7,283 nt of DNA from the NCBI GenBank assembly GCA_020425885.1, contig JAGQRA010000954.1, positions 1 to 7,283 of the forward strand. Reading direction: 5' to 3'. The stretch's first letter is position 1, and every line of letters starts with the position of its first letter. The position numbers were made by a program, and so were the translations under genes. Below are positions 1-6,662 of this stretch, piece after piece. The notes under the pieces are model-generated. The model saw nothing but the letters and a program-made list of their open reading frames with translations, had not been told where the DNA came from and made no database searches. The stretch is from Planctomycetota bacterium (GTDB taxonomy: Bacteria > Planctomycetota > UBA1135 > UBA2386).

Positions 1-530
1 TCGTCGAGGCAGAGCTCGATGAAGTGGTTGCCGGTGCCGAGGGTGCCGAGGTGTTGCGCGGTCGCGCCGCGATCGAGGCGCGGGTGGCGCTCGAGGATGC
101 GGTCGTAGCCGGGGCGCAGCCGGCGCCAGGCGTCCTCGGCGCGGGCCGGCAGGTCGGACCAGGCGCCGCGGTCGCCCTTGCGGCCGTTGTCGGTGCGACC
201 GTGCGGCACCGCGCGCTCGATGATCGCGCGCAGCCCTTCGAGGTTGTCGGGCAGATCGTTCGCCGTGAGCGAGGTGCGCACGGCCATCATGCCGCAGCCG
301 ATGTCGACGCCGACCGCCGCCGGGATGATGGCGCCGAGCGTCGGCACCACGCTGCCCACGGTCGCGCCGATGCCCCAATGCACGTCGGGCATCGCGGCGA
401 TGTGGCGGAAGACGATCGGCAGGCGGGCCACGTTGCGCAGTTGGGCCAGCGCCTTCGCGTCGGCGTGCACGCCCTCGATCCAGGCCTTGACCGGGGCGCC
501 GTCGGTGGCGAGTTGGACGTAGCGGTTCAT
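1..530 (-). CDS. rtcB: RNA-splicing ligase RtcB, N-terminal part (runs off left edge)
   Basis: RtcB joins RNA ends carrying a 2',3'-cyclic phosphate or 3'-phosphate to a 5'-OH, using GTP and Mn2+, in RNA repair or tRNA splicing in the cytoplasm. The reverse strand reads open from the ATG at 530 to the window edge, giving 176 codons of a protein that is usually about 400 residues. The family signatures are plain: MPDVHWGIGATVGS (residues 47-60), AAVGVDIGCGMMA (71-83) with the metal ligands D76 and C79, VPHGRT (108-113), and HLGTLGTGNHFIE (160-172) with N168 and H169 of the active site. From memory it tracks E. coli RtcB almost without gaps, so the start is well placed. The C-terminal half, with the guanylylated histidine, lies outside. 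It is divergent from the tetR-like gene at 616. No Shine-Dalgarno sequence precedes the ATG. I see no rtcA or sigma-54-type rtcR inside the window. Confidence 0.97.
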   Translation of the reverse strand, partial: MNRYVQLATDGAPVKAWIEGVHADAKALAQLRNVARLPIVFRHIAAMPDVHWGIGATVGSVVPTLGAIIPAAVGVDIGCGMMAVRTSLTANDLPDNLEGLRAIIERAVPHGRTDNGRKGDRGAWSDLPARAEDAWRRLRPGYDRILERHPRLDRGATAQHLGTLGTGNHFIELCLD

Positions 531-565
531 GACGATGGGCTGTCGATCTGCGGTGGTGGCCGTTG

Positions 566-579
566 GCTCCGGTCGGAGC
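566..579. promoter_or_regulatory. Candidate operator palindrome in the rtcB/tetR divergent gap
   Basis: The bases GCTCCG-GT-CGGAGC form a perfect 6-2-6 inverted repeat. It is almost exactly central between the two divergent start codons, 35 bases from the rtcB ATG and 36 bases from the regulator ATG. TetR-family proteins bind such palindromes as dimers, often beside their own gene, so this is the best operator candidate in the window. Imperfect pairing extends outward (GGCCG at 558-562 against CCGGCC at 585-590), so an RNA hairpin is the alternative reading. In DNA this rich in G and C a 6-bp arm can arise by chance. Confidence 0.35.
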
Positions 580-601
580 TGGCGCCGGCCGCACCCGAGC
601 C

Positions 602-607
602 TACCCT
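602..607 (+). promoter_or_regulatory. Possible -10 box of the tetR-like gene
   Basis: TACCCT matches the TAnnnT form of a -10 box and ends 8 bases before the ATG at 616, so transcription would begin at or almost at the start codon. No good -35 hexamer stands 16-18 bases upstream. The call rests on the short motif, its placement and the lack of a ribosome binding site. Confidence 0.25.
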
Positions 608-615
608 GATGCGGC

Positions 616-1200
616 ATGGCCCGCCCCAACCGAAGTGACGAGCGCCGCTCCGAGCTGCTGCCGGTGGTCGCCGCCGCGTTCGCCGAGCTCGGCTATCGCC
701 GCGCGACCACGAGCCAGTTGGCCGAACGTTGCGGGGTGCAGGAGACGATCCTCTATCGACTGTGGCCCGACAAGCGATCGATGTTCACGGCCGCGATCGA
801 GTTCGTCGCCGAGCACTCCAGGGCCGTATGGGCCGGTGAGCTGGCGACGGCCGGGGCCGGTTCGACAGCCGAGGCGGTGTTGGACTACGAGTCGGAGCAC
901 CTCGGCGAGCACGGGCTCTACCGCCTGCTGTTCGCCGGTCTGTCCGAGGCCGACGACCCCGAGATCAGGCGGGCGCTGCGATCGGCCTACCGCACGTTCC
1001 ATCGCTTCATCCTGTCGCTGGTGGAGGGGCATCAGGGCCGCGAAGGTGCGGGCCGGGTCGCGCCCGAGCCGGTGCTGGCGGCCTGGGCGCTGATCGGACT
1101 GGGCACGATGGCGAGCGTCGGTCGGGAGCTCGACCTGATTTCGGGCAAGGAGCGACGCCGGCTGCTGGCGTCGATCGGCCGGCACCTGCTCGGGCCCTGA
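616..1200 (+). CDS. TetR/AcrR-family transcriptional regulator
   Basis: A 194-residue protein of normal TetR length. The N-terminal DNA-binding domain (about residues 8-60) has the family pattern: a first helix ending AAFAELGYRRATTSQLAERCGV, with the helix-turn-helix at about 30-49 and the typical tail ILYRLWPDKRSMFTAAIEF, in which Y47 and K53 sit where the family usually has Tyr and Lys. The rest (about 65-194) is the helical ligand-binding and dimerisation domain, which is not conserved enough to name a ligand. Such proteins are usually repressors that leave DNA when a small molecule binds. It is divergent from rtcB with a palindrome between them, so self-control and control of rtcB are both possible, as is control of the HEAT-repeat gene 49 bases downstream. 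An ATG at 609 is out of frame, so the start at 616 is kept. No Shine-Dalgarno sequence is visible. Confidence 0.95.
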   Translation: MARPNRSDERRSELLPVVAAAFAELGYRRATTSQLAERCGVQETILYRLWPDKRSMFTAAIEFVAEHSRAVWAGELATAGAGSTAEAVLDYESEHLGEHGLYRLLFAGLSEADDPEIRRALRSAYRTFHRFILSLVEGHQGREGAGRVAPEPVLAAWALIGLGTMASVGRELDLISGKERRRLLASIGRHLLGP

Positions 1201-1249
1201 CGGGAAGTTGCCGGAACAAGATCATGGTCGTCGCGTTCGGCCCGCGCCC

Positions 1250-2626
1250 ATGAGCCAGCTCCGAGCCGTCACCGTTCTCGCCGTCATCATCTCTGCCGCC
1301 GTCGCCCGCCCCGTGCCGCCCGATTCTTGGGTCGCGTTCTCGAATCAGCGGGTCGTATCGCCGTCAGGCATGCGCTACGTCGTCGTCAAGAAGGCCGGCC
1401 GCGGCATCACCTACGAACTCTGCCAGCGCGCCGCCGGCGCCGCGGCCATGACAGCGGCGGCGGTCAGCTCGACCGAGAAGGAGCCGAAGGTCTCGATCGA
1501 GCGCGATCCGGCCGATCGGTTGGTGGCGAGCGGCAAGGTCGCGCAGCTGCCGTACCGGATCTTCGTGCCCGACGGGTTCGATGGCTTCCTGCTGTTCGAG
1601 AACTACGGCGGCATCGGCCATGGCCAGAGCGTGATCTGGATCGACGGCGCGGGGCAGGAGGCCGTGAGCCTGAAGCTGACCGACATCTTCGGTGTCGTGC
1701 CGGAGCAGGCCACACGCACCGTCAGTTCGATCTGGTGGAACGAGGCGGTGTGGATCGACGAGGCGGCTGGATCGATCGTCGTCGTCGCGGTCGGCGACGA
1801 GGTCCGCACCATCGCGCTGGCGGACGGGGCCGTCGCCACCCCGGATCGCGATCGGATCCTGTCATGGATCGCGACCGGGTCGACAGCAGCGCGCTCGGCG
1901 GCGCTCGAGCTCGTTGGCCGCGGCGAGAAGTCGCTGCTCGATGCCGCCGCGCCGATCGCGGTCCGTCTCTTCCACGACGACGGCGAGCCGATGGCGTTGC
2001 GGCTGCGGGCGGCCGTGATGTTGAGCCAGGCCGGGGCTCCGGTCGCCGCCGAGCCGCTGTTCCAGGCTGCCCGCGCCGAAGGCCAGCCCGAGGAGCTGCG
2101 GCGCTACGCGGTCGCCAACCTGACCTGCGTGCTCGGCGACAAGGCGTTGCCGGTGCTGCGCGAGCTGATGCGCGGCAAGGCCGGGGCGTTGTGGGGCGAC
2201 TGCATGCAGTCCTTCGTCAGGCACGGTGAAGCCGCGGTGCCGACGCTGATCGCGATGCTCGGCGAAGCCGGCGAATCGGCCGACTATCGCGGCGGCGCCG
2301 CGCACGCCCTGGGCAAGATCAAGAGCGAGCGAGCACTCGACGCGCTGCTCGAGGCCACGGCGACGGCGGAGGACTACGTCGCCAACGCCGCCTGCAACGC
2401 GGCGATCGCCACCGGCGGCGAAGGTCTGACCGAGCGCCTGATCGCGGTGCTCGCCGCCGGTTCGACCCAGGACGGTCGCATCGCCATGTACCTCACCAAG
2501 CATCCGACGCGAGCGGCCCTGCCGGCGATCGAGGCCGGGCTCGGGCGTGATGGCGACCGGCACCATCGCCGCCGACTCGAGCAGGCCAAGGCCGCCTGCG
2601 AACTGGCGCCGGAAGTCGTGAAGTAG
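1250..2626 (+). CDS. Exported HEAT-repeat (PBS lyase HEAT-like) protein of unknown function
   Basis: A 458-residue protein. I chose the ATG at 1250 because it begins a good signal peptide: R5 followed by a hydrophobic run (VTVLAVIISAAVA) and an A-V-A cleavage site after residue 19. An in-frame TTG at 1208 would add 14 polar residues ahead of it. Residues about 25-200 form a beta-rich region with alternating strands (VIWIDGAG, IWWNEAVWID, GSIVVVAVGDEVRTIAL) that I cannot assign to a family. Residues about 205-450 are alpha-helical repeats of HEAT/PBS-lyase type, seen in segments such as EPMALRLRAAVMLSQAG, EELRRYAVANLTCVLGDKAL, ADYRGGAAHALGKIKSERAL and YVANAACNAAIATGG. HEAT repeats bind other proteins and show no catalytic motif here. 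The protein probably acts in the periplasm or at the cell surface. The gene may be read through from the tetR-like gene. No Shine-Dalgarno sequence is seen. Confidence 0.85.
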   Translation: MSQLRAVTVLAVIISAAVARPVPPDSWVAFSNQRVVSPSGMRYVVVKKAGRGITYELCQRAAGAAAMTAAAVSSTEKEPKVSIERDPADRLVASGKVAQLPYRIFVPDGFDGFLLFENYGGIGHGQSVIWIDGAGQEAVSLKLTDIFGVVPEQATRTVSSIWWNEAVWIDEAAGSIVVVAVGDEVRTIALADGAVATPDRDRILSWIATGSTAARSAALELVGRGEKSLLDAAAPIAVRLFHDDGEPMALRLRAAVMLSQAGAPVAAEPLFQAARAEGQPEELRRYAVANLTCVLGDKALPVLRELMRGKAGALWGDCMQSFVRHGEAAVPTLIAMLGEAGESADYRGGAAHALGKIKSERALDALLEATATAEDYVANAACNAAIATGGEGLTERLIAVLAAGSTQDGRIAMYLTKHPTRAALPAIEAGLGRDGDRHHRRRLEQAKAACELAPEVVK

Positions 2627-2661
2627 AGAACGACGCTGGCAGCGCCCGCTTCCCAATGCAA

Positions 2662-2704
2662 GACGCCCGTCGCCGCGAGACCGGAGTCCGCGGCGACGGG
2701 CGTC
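2662..2704. terminator. Strong bidirectional hairpin between convergent genes
   Basis: A perfect 16-bp stem (arms 2662-2677 and 2689-2704) encloses 11 bases. Within these, GAC and GTC can pair round a CGGA tetraloop, leaving A2678 bulged. It begins 35 bases after the stop of the HEAT-repeat gene and lies 46 bases past the stop of the convergent secreted-protein gene, so it can serve both. Neither strand has a T-tract after the stem, so it is not a textbook intrinsic terminator. It could stop transcription by stem strength alone, work with Rho, or protect 3' ends. Confidence 0.7.
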
Positions 2705-2712
2705 GAGGGGAA

Positions 2713-2734
2713 GATCGGTCAGCGTCGACCGATC
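2713..2734. terminator. Second hairpin, just past the secreted-protein stop codon
   Basis: GATCGGTC (2713-2720) and GACCGATC (2727-2734) are perfect inverted copies around a 6-base loop, AGCGTC. On the minus strand the hairpin begins 16 bases after the stop codon of the secreted-protein gene. With the 16-bp stem it makes two stems in tandem. It has no T-tract. It could be part of a compound terminator, or a protein-binding palindrome. Confidence 0.45.
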
Positions 2735-2750
2735 GATCCAGGGGCGTCGA

Positions 2751-4532
2751 TCAGAGGCCCATCGTGCCGAGGCGGCCGTTCGAGGAGACGACGCCGAGCG
2801 GGTTGATGCCCGGGACGTAGACGGCGCCCTGCGAGGCGATGTTCAGGCCGTGGAAGGCCAGGTTCAGCGGAATCGGCATCGAGTCGGTGAACGAGCCGGA
2901 CGGGCTGATGTGGAGGAACACCGCCGTGTTGGGGGCGTACTGGAAGCAGCCCGGGGCGCCGAGCGGGCCGAGGTCGAAGTTCATCTGCGAGAGACCGACG
3001 AGGGTCGCGCCGATGACCGCGCCGGCCGGGAAGTTCGACGTCGTCATGTCGTAGGTGCCGCCGAGGTGCGCCAGGGTCGAGGTGTGGTCCAACGGGTTGG
3101 CGGTGGCCGGCGTGAGGTCGACCAGCACGTTGGCGCCGGGGGCGCTGACATCGACCGGGGGCAGCGGCGTCGAGTTGCCACCGCTGAGGCCGACGAGGGC
3201 GACACCCGAACCCGTGGTCGAGTTGTTGAGCACGGTGCCGTAGCTGTACTCGATGTTGCCGTTCGGGTACAGCTTGCACTGGAACGTGTTCATCGTGCCG
3301 GTCTGGCCGAAGGCCGCGACGTTCTCCCATGTCGCCATGCAGTGCGTCGTGGTGGCAGTCCAGTAGAACGTGCCGCCGAGGCCGGTGCCGCCCTGGTTGA
3401 AGTTCCAGTCACTCCAGCACGGGGCGAGGCGCGGGCTCTGGCTGGCGAACTCGGCGGCGGTCGCCGAGAAGTCGTTGTTGGTGTTCGGCGTCATCCAGAT
3501 GAAGCCGTTGGAGCAGGTGTCGACCGAGGTCAGCGTGGCGCCCATGAACGGGAAGCCGCCCATCGCGGTCAGGGGGCAGTTGACCTGCGTGTCGTCGCCC
3601 TGGACCAGGATGTCGGCCGCGGTGTAGCCGGTGTCGAAGCCGGTGCCGGGCGTGGCGACGTAGGTGTTGCCGCCCGAGGCGACGAACAGGTGGCTCGTGT
3701 TGCTGAGGTCGATCGTGCCGTTCGCGAACTCTTCGAACCAGGTGCCGGAGGTCGGGCTCGGGCAGCCTGCGCCGTAGCTCGACGAGGTCGCGTAGTTGTA
3801 GGTCGGGATCGTCGGGCCGGGGGTCAGCGGGCAGTTCGTCACCGTGGTGCTGGTGAGGACGTAGTCGGTCGGGTTGGTCGGAGTCAGCAACCAGCTGGTG
3901 CCGCTGAGATCGTTGGTGCCGGCAGCGAACAGCTCGTAGCCGGTCGCGCCTGCGATGATCGGCGTCGCCGAGCCGGCCAGGGCCGTCAGGTCGAGGGCGT
4001 TGGCGGCGACGTTGTTGCCGGCGGTGAGGCCGACGATGCCGGTCGAGGTCGACGGCGAGTGCAGCGTCTCGTAGTGCAGCACGATCTCACCGGTGATCGA
4101 CAGCACGAGTTCCATGTTGGCGAACTCGGTCGTGCTGTTGTAGTAGTGCGGGACGTCCTTCCAGACGACGTGCGCCGTGATCGCCGACTCGTTGTAGAAG
4201 ACACCGCCGCCGGCCGGCAAGGAGGTCGCATTCGGCTGCCAGTCGTCCCAGAACACCGCGATGCGCGGACCCTGGGCCAGGAACTCGGCTTCGCTGTCGC
4301 TGAAGTCGGACGAGGTGTTGATGCCGAACCAGACGTAGCCGTTCGAGGCGACCGTGATGACGTTGTAGTTGGTGCCGTTGAACGGGAACGCGAACGGCAG
4401 CGCGATGATCTGCGTGGTGTCGTCACCCATCAGCAGGTCGGTGCCGGGCGGGGTGTTGTTGATGTGGACGCAGTACTGGGCGAGGGACGGTGCGGCGAGG
4501 AGGGCCGCGACGAGCATGGTCTTCTTGATCAT
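2751..4532 (-). CDS. Large secreted protein with two nidogen-like domains and a planctomycete-type C-terminal module
   Basis: A 593-residue exported protein. The ATG at 4532 starts a classic signal peptide ([18 protein letters not shown], cleaved before Q19); a start at 4685 would bury it behind 51 arginine-rich residues. The mature protein is built from repeats. Domain A (about 30-175) and domain B (about 305-450) share, 276-278 residues apart, GDDT (36/312), SNG-[YF]-[VI]-W (63/341), AEF-x-x-Q-x-PR (82/360) and W-[DS]-D-W (95/373). This resembles the nidogen (NIDO) pattern of extracellular beta-sandwich proteins. Between them lie two copies of a short module with E-x-F-A-x-G-T-x-D-L-S-x-T-S (from 200 and 267). 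The last ~90 residues (GAPGCF to [17 protein letters not shown]) form a beta-rich module that I recall at the ends of many planctomycete exported proteins. Domain B has five cysteines, domain A none. No catalytic motif, membrane anchor or lipobox is visible. A surface adhesion or matrix role is inferred only from the folds. Confidence 0.85.
   Translation of the reverse strand: MIKKTMLVAALLAAPSLAQYCVHINNTPPGTDLLMGDDTTQIIALPFAFPFNGTNYNVITVASNGYVWFGINTSSDFSDSEAEFLAQGPRIAVFWDDWQPNATSLPAGGGVFYNESAITAHVVWKDVPHYYNSTTEFANMELVLSITGEIVLHYETLHSPSTSTGIVGLTAGNNVAANALDLTALAGSATPIIAGATGYELFAAGTNDLSGTSWLLTPTNPTDYVLTSTTVTNCPLTPGPTIPTYNYATSSSYGAGCPSPTSGTWFEEFANGTIDLSNTSHLFVASGGNTYVATPGTGFDTGYTAADILVQGDDTQVNCPLTAMGGFPFMGATLTSVDTCSNGFIWMTPNTNNDFSATAAEFASQSPRLAPCWSDWNFNQGGTGLGGTFYWTATTTHCMATWENVAAFGQTGTMNTFQCKLYPNGNIEYSYGTVLNNSTTGSGVALVGLSGGNSTPLPPVDVSAPGANVLVDLTPATANPLDHTSTLAHLGGTYDMTTSNFPAGAVIGATLVGLSQMNFDLGPLGAPGCFQYAPNTAVFLHISPSGSFTDSMPIPLNLAFHGLNIASQGAVYVPGINPLGVVSSNGRLGTMGL
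3648..3737 (-). repeat. Copy 2 of the 'ExFAxGTxDLSxTS' module
   Basis: Residues 266-295 of the secreted protein, [18 protein letters not shown] and following. It directly precedes nidogen-like domain B, the order I would expect if this module is the N-terminal lead-in of each domain. It matches copy 1 at 67 residues' distance. Confidence 0.7.
3849..3938 (-). repeat. Copy 1 of the 'ExFAxGTxDLSxTS' module
   Basis: Residues 199-228 of the secreted protein, [18 protein letters not shown] and following. It shares E, F-A, G-T, D-L-S and T-S with copy 2 at the same spacing, and a Tyr-Val pair close to the end of the module. No nidogen-like domain follows it: a threonine- and proline-rich linker leads on to copy 2. 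This looks like a remnant of a lost domain or an added spacer. Confidence 0.7.
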
Positions 4533-4721
4533 TCGATTTGGCCCGCAGCGCAGGGAGACGATGGCGCGGGGTGCGCTGGGGAAGCTGCGGGGCGAGCATT
4601 GTGCCGCTTTGGTCCCGAACGGCAAGTGGGCTTGACCCGGGAGTCTGGCCATGGATGAGCTGCGGATACGCCGTTGCGCATTCATGCGGGAGGGCGGCTC
4701 GTCTCCTCGCGTGCCGATCCG
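4533..4721. other. 189-base spacer between the ygiQ-like stop and the secreted-protein start
   Basis: This stretch separates two genes read in the same (minus) direction. It is long enough to hold a separate promoter for the secreted protein, and one weak candidate is listed. I see no convincing terminator for the ygiQ-like gene: the best stem is a 5-bp arm pair at 4677-4688 with a 2-base loop. The reading frame of the secreted protein stays open up to an ATG at 4685, but that extension has no domain features. Confidence 0.6.
4598..4625 (-). promoter_or_regulatory. Possible promoter of the secreted-protein gene
   Basis: On the minus strand, TTGCCG (4620-4625) and CACAAT (4598-4603) stand 16 bases apart, each matching four of six sigma-70 consensus bases. 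Transcription would begin near 4591 and give a leader of about 59 bases before the ATG at 4532. Matches of this quality occur by chance, and sigma-70 rules may not fit this organism well. Confidence 0.3.
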
Positions 4722-6620
4722 TCACCGGGACGGCCGCCTTCGCCGTGGACCCTTGCCCGGCACATCGAGAGCCTCCCTGGGCGGGTTGGACGGAATCAGG
4801 CGCGCCGGGCCGGTGCCGATGAGGTCGCCGCGTCCGGCCTGCAGCAGAGCTGCCTTCACGGTGTGCCAGTTCTCGGGCTTGAAGAACTGCATCAGCGCGC
4901 GCTGCACCTCGCGGTCCTTGAGCTTCCTCACCGTCTCGACCGGGCGCATCGTCACCGGATCGAGTCCGGTCCAATACATGCAGGTGGCGATGTCCATCGG
5001 CGCCGGGATGAAGTCCTGCACCTGCCGCGGCCGGTAGCCGCGCTGCTTCAGGAACACGGCCAGCTCGATCATCTCGGCAGTGCCCGAGCCCGGATGCGAG
5101 GCGATGAAGTACGGGATCAGGTACTGCTCCTTGCCGGCGCGCCGGCTGGCCGCGGCGAACTTGTCGGCGAACTCGTCGAAGGTCGCGATCGCCGGCTTCT
5201 TCATCAGCTCGAGCACGCGGTCGCTGGTGTGTTCGGGCGCGACCTTGAGCTGGCCACCGGTGTGGTGGCGGGCCATGTCGTCGATGTACTCGTCGTCGAG
5301 CCGGGCCAGGTCCATGCGGATACCGCTGGCGACGCGCACCGATTTGATGCCGGGGGTCTCGCGTACCTGCCGCAGCAGATCCTTGGTCGGCCCGTGATCG
5401 GTGCCGAGCAGCTTGCAGACCGTCGGGTGCACGCAGGACAGGCGACGACATCGGGCCTCGATCTCGGGCCGCGTGCAGCGCATTCGGTACATGTTGGCGG
5501 TCGGGCCGCCGACGTCGCTGATGTGTCCCTTGAAGGCCGGATCCCTGGTCATGCCCTCGACCTCGCGCAGGATCGAGCCCTCGCTGCGGCTCTGGATCGC
5601 GCGCCCCTGATGCATGGTGATCGAGCAGAAGGTGCAGCCGCCGAAGCAGCCGCGCATCGTCGTCACCGAGTCGGCGATCATCACGTGCGCCGGGATCGGC
5701 TCGCGATAGCGCGGGTGTGGTCGACGCGTGTACGGGAGGTCGTAGACGCGATCGAGCTCGGTCTCGTCGAGCGCCAGGTTCGGCGGGTTGACGACGAGCA
5801 GGCGATCGCCGTGGCGTTGGGTGAGGCGGCGGCCGTTCAACGGGTTGGTCTCGTGGTGCAGCAGGCGGGTCGCGGTCGCGAACGCGACCTTGTCGGCCTT
5901 GACCTCTTCGAAGCCCGGCAGCTCGATAGTGCGGTTGTCGCAGGCCGCGTCGTGCCATTCGTGCGCCGGCAGCTCCTCCCTGGCGCCGAGCAGGTAGGCC
6001 ACGCCGCGCAGATCGCGGCAGTCGGCGATCGGTCTGCCGGCGGCGAGGCGCCGGCAGACCTCGACCAGGACGCGTTCGCCCATGCCGAAGCCGACCAGGT
6101 CCGCCTTGCTGGTGACGAGGATGCTCGGCCGCACCGTCTCCGACCAGTAGTCGAAATGGGCGATGCGTCGCAGCGAGGCCTCGACGCCGCCGGCCACGAC
6201 CGGCACGCCGGGGAAGGCCTCGCGACAGCGCTGCGCGTAGACGTTGGTCGCGCGGTCGGGTCGCAGCTCGATCCGGCCACCGGGCGAGTAGGCGTCCTCG
6301 TTGCGCCGCTTCTTGTTCGCCGTGTAGTGGTTGATCATCGAGTCCATGTTGCCGGCGCTGACGGCGAAGCAGAGCCGCGGCCGGCCGAACTCGCGGAACG
6401 CCTCGGCGTCGTGCCAGGCCGGCTGCGCCAGGATCGCAATGCGGAACCCCTCGGCCTCGAGCAGTCGGCCGAGCAGTGCTGCGGCGAACGACGGATGGTC
6501 GACGTAGGCGTCGCCGCTGACGAACACGACGTCGACCTCGTCGAAGCCGCGGGCCGCCATCTCGGCTCTGGTGGTCGGCAGGAACTGGCGCGGGTCAGGA
6601 GTGCTGCAGGGGCCGGGCAT
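4722..6620 (-). CDS. ygiQ: YgiQ-family (UPF0313) radical SAM protein
   Basis: Radical SAM enzymes cleave S-adenosylmethionine at a 4Fe-4S cluster to start radical chemistry; the substrate of the YgiQ family is not known to me. The 632-residue protein follows the family from end to end. The N-terminal domain has [12 protein letters not shown] (34-45), [14 protein letters not shown] (88-101), [20 protein letters not shown] (141-160) and HHETNP (255-260). The radical SAM core has [12 protein letters not shown] with cluster ligands C325, C329 and C332, then [13 protein letters not shown] (371-378), APEHT (461-465) and [10 protein letters not shown] (496-505). Four more cysteines (382, 391, 396, 402) are also in E. 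coli YgiQ as I recall it. It is shorter than the E. coli protein (about 740), mainly in the region before residue 235 and in the basic C-terminal tail ([11 protein letters not shown]). The start at 6620 precedes the conserved LPTTRAEM, so it is preferred over M21. The methyltransferase gene ends 42 bases upstream. Confidence 0.97.
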   Translation of the reverse strand: MPGPCSTPDPRQFLPTTRAEMAARGFDEVDVVFVSGDAYVDHPSFAAALLGRLLEAEGFRIAILAQPAWHDAEAFREFGRPRLCFAVSAGNMDSMINHYTANKKRRNEDAYSPGGRIELRPDRATNVYAQRCREAFPGVPVVAGGVEASLRRIAHFDYWSETVRPSILVTSKADLVGFGMGERVLVEVCRRLAAGRPIADCRDLRGVAYLLGAREELPAHEWHDAACDNRTIELPGFEEVKADKVAFATATRLLHHETNPLNGRRLTQRHGDRLLVVNPPNLALDETELDRVYDLPYTRRPHPRYREPIPAHVMIADSVTTMRGCFGGCTFCSITMHQGRAIQSRSEGSILREVEGMTRDPAFKGHISDVGGPTANMYRMRCTRPEIEARCRRLSCVHPTVCKLLGTDHGPTKDLLRQVRETPGIKSVRVASGIRMDLARLDDEYIDDMARHHTGGQLKVAPEHTSDRVLELMKKPAIATFDEFADKFAAASRRAGKEQYLIPYFIASHPGSGTAEMIELAVFLKQRGYRPRQVQDFIPAPMDIATCMYWTGLDPVTMRPVETVRKLKDREVQRALMQFFKPENWHTVKAALLQAGRGDLIGTGPARLIPSNPPREALDVPGKGPRRRRPSR

Positions 6621-6629
6621 CGGCGCGCG

Positions 6630-6635
6630 ATGGTA
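6630..6635 (-). promoter_or_regulatory. Possible -10 box just ahead of the ygiQ-like gene
   Basis: On the minus strand TACCAT matches four of six bases of the -10 consensus and ends 9 bases before the ATG at 6620. A CTGCCA (6654-6659) lies 18 bases upstream as a partial -35. If real, the transcript would be leaderless or nearly so, and ygiQ would not depend only on read-through from the methyltransferase gene. Confidence 0.25.
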
Positions 6636-6662
6636 GCGGCAAACGCAGTAGGCTGGCAGGAT

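Noticed and set aside
24..638. Plus-strand reading frame of 204 codons over the left edge
   Set aside because: It is antisense to rtcB, whose active-site motifs are unmistakable, and it runs into the start of the tetR-like gene.
1208..1249. TTG start for the HEAT-repeat protein
   Set aside because: The extra 14 residues are polar and lie ahead of a complete signal peptide beginning at the ATG at 1250.
2850..4658. Plus-strand reading frame of 602 codons
   Set aside because: It lies opposite the secreted-protein gene, has an arginine-, glycine- and valine-rich composition with no domain, and is explained by the high GC of the third codon positions. The minus-strand protein has a signal peptide and repeated motifs.
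4533..4685. 51-residue N-terminal extension of the secreted protein
   Set aside because: It is rich in Arg, Ser and Pro and would place the signal peptide internally. The ATG at 4532 gives a standard K-K-hydrophobic-A-x-A-like leader.
4677..4688. CGCAT-TC-ATGCG palindrome after the ygiQ-like gene
   Set aside because: A 5-bp stem with a 2-base loop is not stable as RNA and has no T-tract. It is probably a chance palindrome.
4423..5958. Minus-strand reading frame of 511 codons
   Set aside because: It overlaps the ygiQ-like gene in another frame and crosses into the secreted-protein gene. The translation is Arg-, Pro- and Ala-rich with no recognisable motif, while the overlapping YgiQ frame is conserved throughout.
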